A DNA stretch of 44,374 bases from contig JADGJG010000102.1 in assembly GCA_027596195.1 (NCBI GenBank), positions 1 through 44,374 of the forward strand, written 5' to 3'. The stretch comes from Podochytrium sp. JEL0797 (Eukaryota > Chytridiomycota > Chytridiomycetes > Chytridiales > Chytriomycetaceae). The notes beneath the pieces are model-generated. The model saw nothing but the letters and a program-made list of their open reading frames with translations, did not search any database and was not told the DNA's origin. Positions 43,330 to 44,374 of the stretch are shown piece after piece; within the stretch, counting starts at the first letter, position 1, and each line of letters opens with the position of its first letter. Position numbers and translations under genes: made by a program.

Positions 43330-44360
43330 GACGGACGATCACCCAACAAGTTCGTTGATTCCCGAAAACATGTTTGGATTCTTGTGGCTGGGCGAATATG
43401 TGTGTGAGTGCCAGGATGTGTGTAAGAGTGAGCCAATCGCTTTTGATTTTTGAAAAGACAAACGGGCCAACAAAATCAAACCTGTGATGCAAGATCGCTG
43501 AGGCAGATTCGTTGCTAGATTCCAGAACCGAAACAATTAAATCGGAGGACACAGCGAGGCCATTTTCCATCTTGTTGCGAGACTGTTGATCCGGTGAAGC
43601 TGGCAGGGTGGCAGTTGAGTCCGACACGGCCGCCAGTACTGGCATAGCCTGTTTCGCGCGTTCGCGACGAATCCACCACACAGAGACTCCGATATAAGCA
43701 AGCGCTTCAAAAACGCCTCGAAAATCGCACTGGCAGAAGAACTCGACGACGCGTTTGGCGCGGCTGCGAAAAACTCTGCCGATGCATAATTGTCGGCCAG
43801 CTCAAACTACCCCGTGTACATACTCGTCTCAAAGTTCATGCTCCCCGTCACAAGTCCTGAACATTACGACGGGTTGGGTTCCAGAATTCCAGCGAGATGC
43901 CTGACGCGTTGATCGAAATGGTACCCCATGTTGGGCAGATTCACGCATGTATGGGCCAGAATATGTGCGCCAATGTAGAAAGCTGGGAAAGTTTGCGAGA
44001 CCACAAGACACCCCACTGAGTGGTCCACGCCGCTTCATTTTCCTGTCATTTTCCCATCATTTTCCCCCTCGACGCATTATCTACTGGTAGGTGAAGACAC
44101 ACTTCTAAATCTCAGTTCTTACTCAGCCGGGGAAGAAGGACCCCGCGGTGAGAAAACAGAAGAGTCCCACCAAGGAGATGGTGGATGCTGGAGACAGATC
44201 GTCACCGTTCTCAGTCGGACCACCTTGAAAGCTCTGCTCCAATGCTTGAGCCAAATTGGATTTCCTCAGGATAAGCAGCCGTTCTATGAATTGGTGGCTG
44301 CGTTAGCGTATCGAATGACCACATCCCCATAAAAATGAAGGTTAAATAATACACGTCACT
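43330..44360 (-). pseudogene. Possible broken membrane-protein gene reaching the window edge
   Basis: Low-confidence fragments on the minus strand, in order. (1) From an acceptor at about 44298 (CTAACGCAG): HQFIERLLILRKSNLAQAL, then a hydrophobic ISLVGLFCFLTAGSFFPG, ending at TGA near 44118. A GTGACG about 62 nt upstream (44356) would suit the donor. (2) About 44002-43866: VSQTFPAFYIGAHILAHTC with an HxxxH in a hydrophobic stretch, then MGYHFDQRVRHLAG. (3) About 43840-43700: MNFETSMYTG, a TAG, and an Ala/Ser-rich frame. (4) About 43725-43480: FRGVFEALAYIGVSVWWIRR, a single helix with a basic flank, then a polar stretch. I could not join these with consistent splice sites; in-frame stops suggest decay. 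The family is not recognised. Confidence 0.3.
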
Positions 44361-44374
44361 GTTGGTGCAATTAT

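Noticed and set aside
38324..44374. CRISPR array or bacterial operon-type defence system
   Set aside because: The DNA is clearly eukaryotic with spliced genes; no regular direct repeats with spacers are present.

Overview
The window is nuclear DNA of a flagellated (zoosporic) fungus, most likely a chytrid. Protein-coding genes are broken by short GT-AG introns, mostly 43-100 nt with a strong mode near 50-62 nt and CTAAC/CTGAC-like branch sites. A chitin synthase export chaperone (CHS7) marks a fungus. A CCDC146/MBO2-type axonemal coiled-coil protein marks a lineage that still builds a flagellum, and a prominin-like five-pass protein fits an early-diverging fungus. All exon structures were rebuilt by hand from reading frames, splice signals and family resemblance. 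No transcript evidence was available, so start codons of first exons are the weakest part.

Layout. 0.1-9 kb: hotdog thioesterase (first exon unclear), mitochondrial PP2C phosphatase, a small single-pass protein, CHS7, a Yippee zinc protein, a TVP38/TMEM64-like Golgi protein, and a trimethyllysine dioxygenase-like enzyme of carnitine synthesis. 8.4-18 kb: a PIAS/Siz-type SUMO E3 ligase, the 15-exon CCDC146 gene, an unrecognised small polytopic protein and the prominin-like protein. 18-32 kb: an ankyrin-repeat protein, an Iml2/TTC39-like protein with an added N-terminal membrane region, two unrecognised membrane proteins, a sphingoid-base kinase and an UNC-93-like transporter. Exons here show an unusual switch from C-rich to G-rich coding strand. 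32.2-34 kb holds no gene and contains degenerate repeats, AT-rich palindromic repeats and a tRNA-like B box. 34-38.3 kb: an SV2-like MFS transporter and a PH-domain protein.

38.3-44.4 kb looks like accessory, mobile-element-related DNA. A six-exon gene encodes a protein with a Mutator-like DDE transposase core, flanked by cysteine clusters. It ends just after a RecQ-like Walker A motif, as if a helicase had been cut off. Downstream lie two SAM-domain paralogues, tail to tail, with an intron at the same place. One of them carries a single-base frameshift. Beyond these the minus strand holds fragments of a possible broken membrane-protein gene that reaches the window edge.

Most of the window is housekeeping with no operon-like logic. 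Gene spacing is very tight: 7 bp between thioesterase and PP2C, 45 bp between divergent start codons, and 25 bp between convergent stops.
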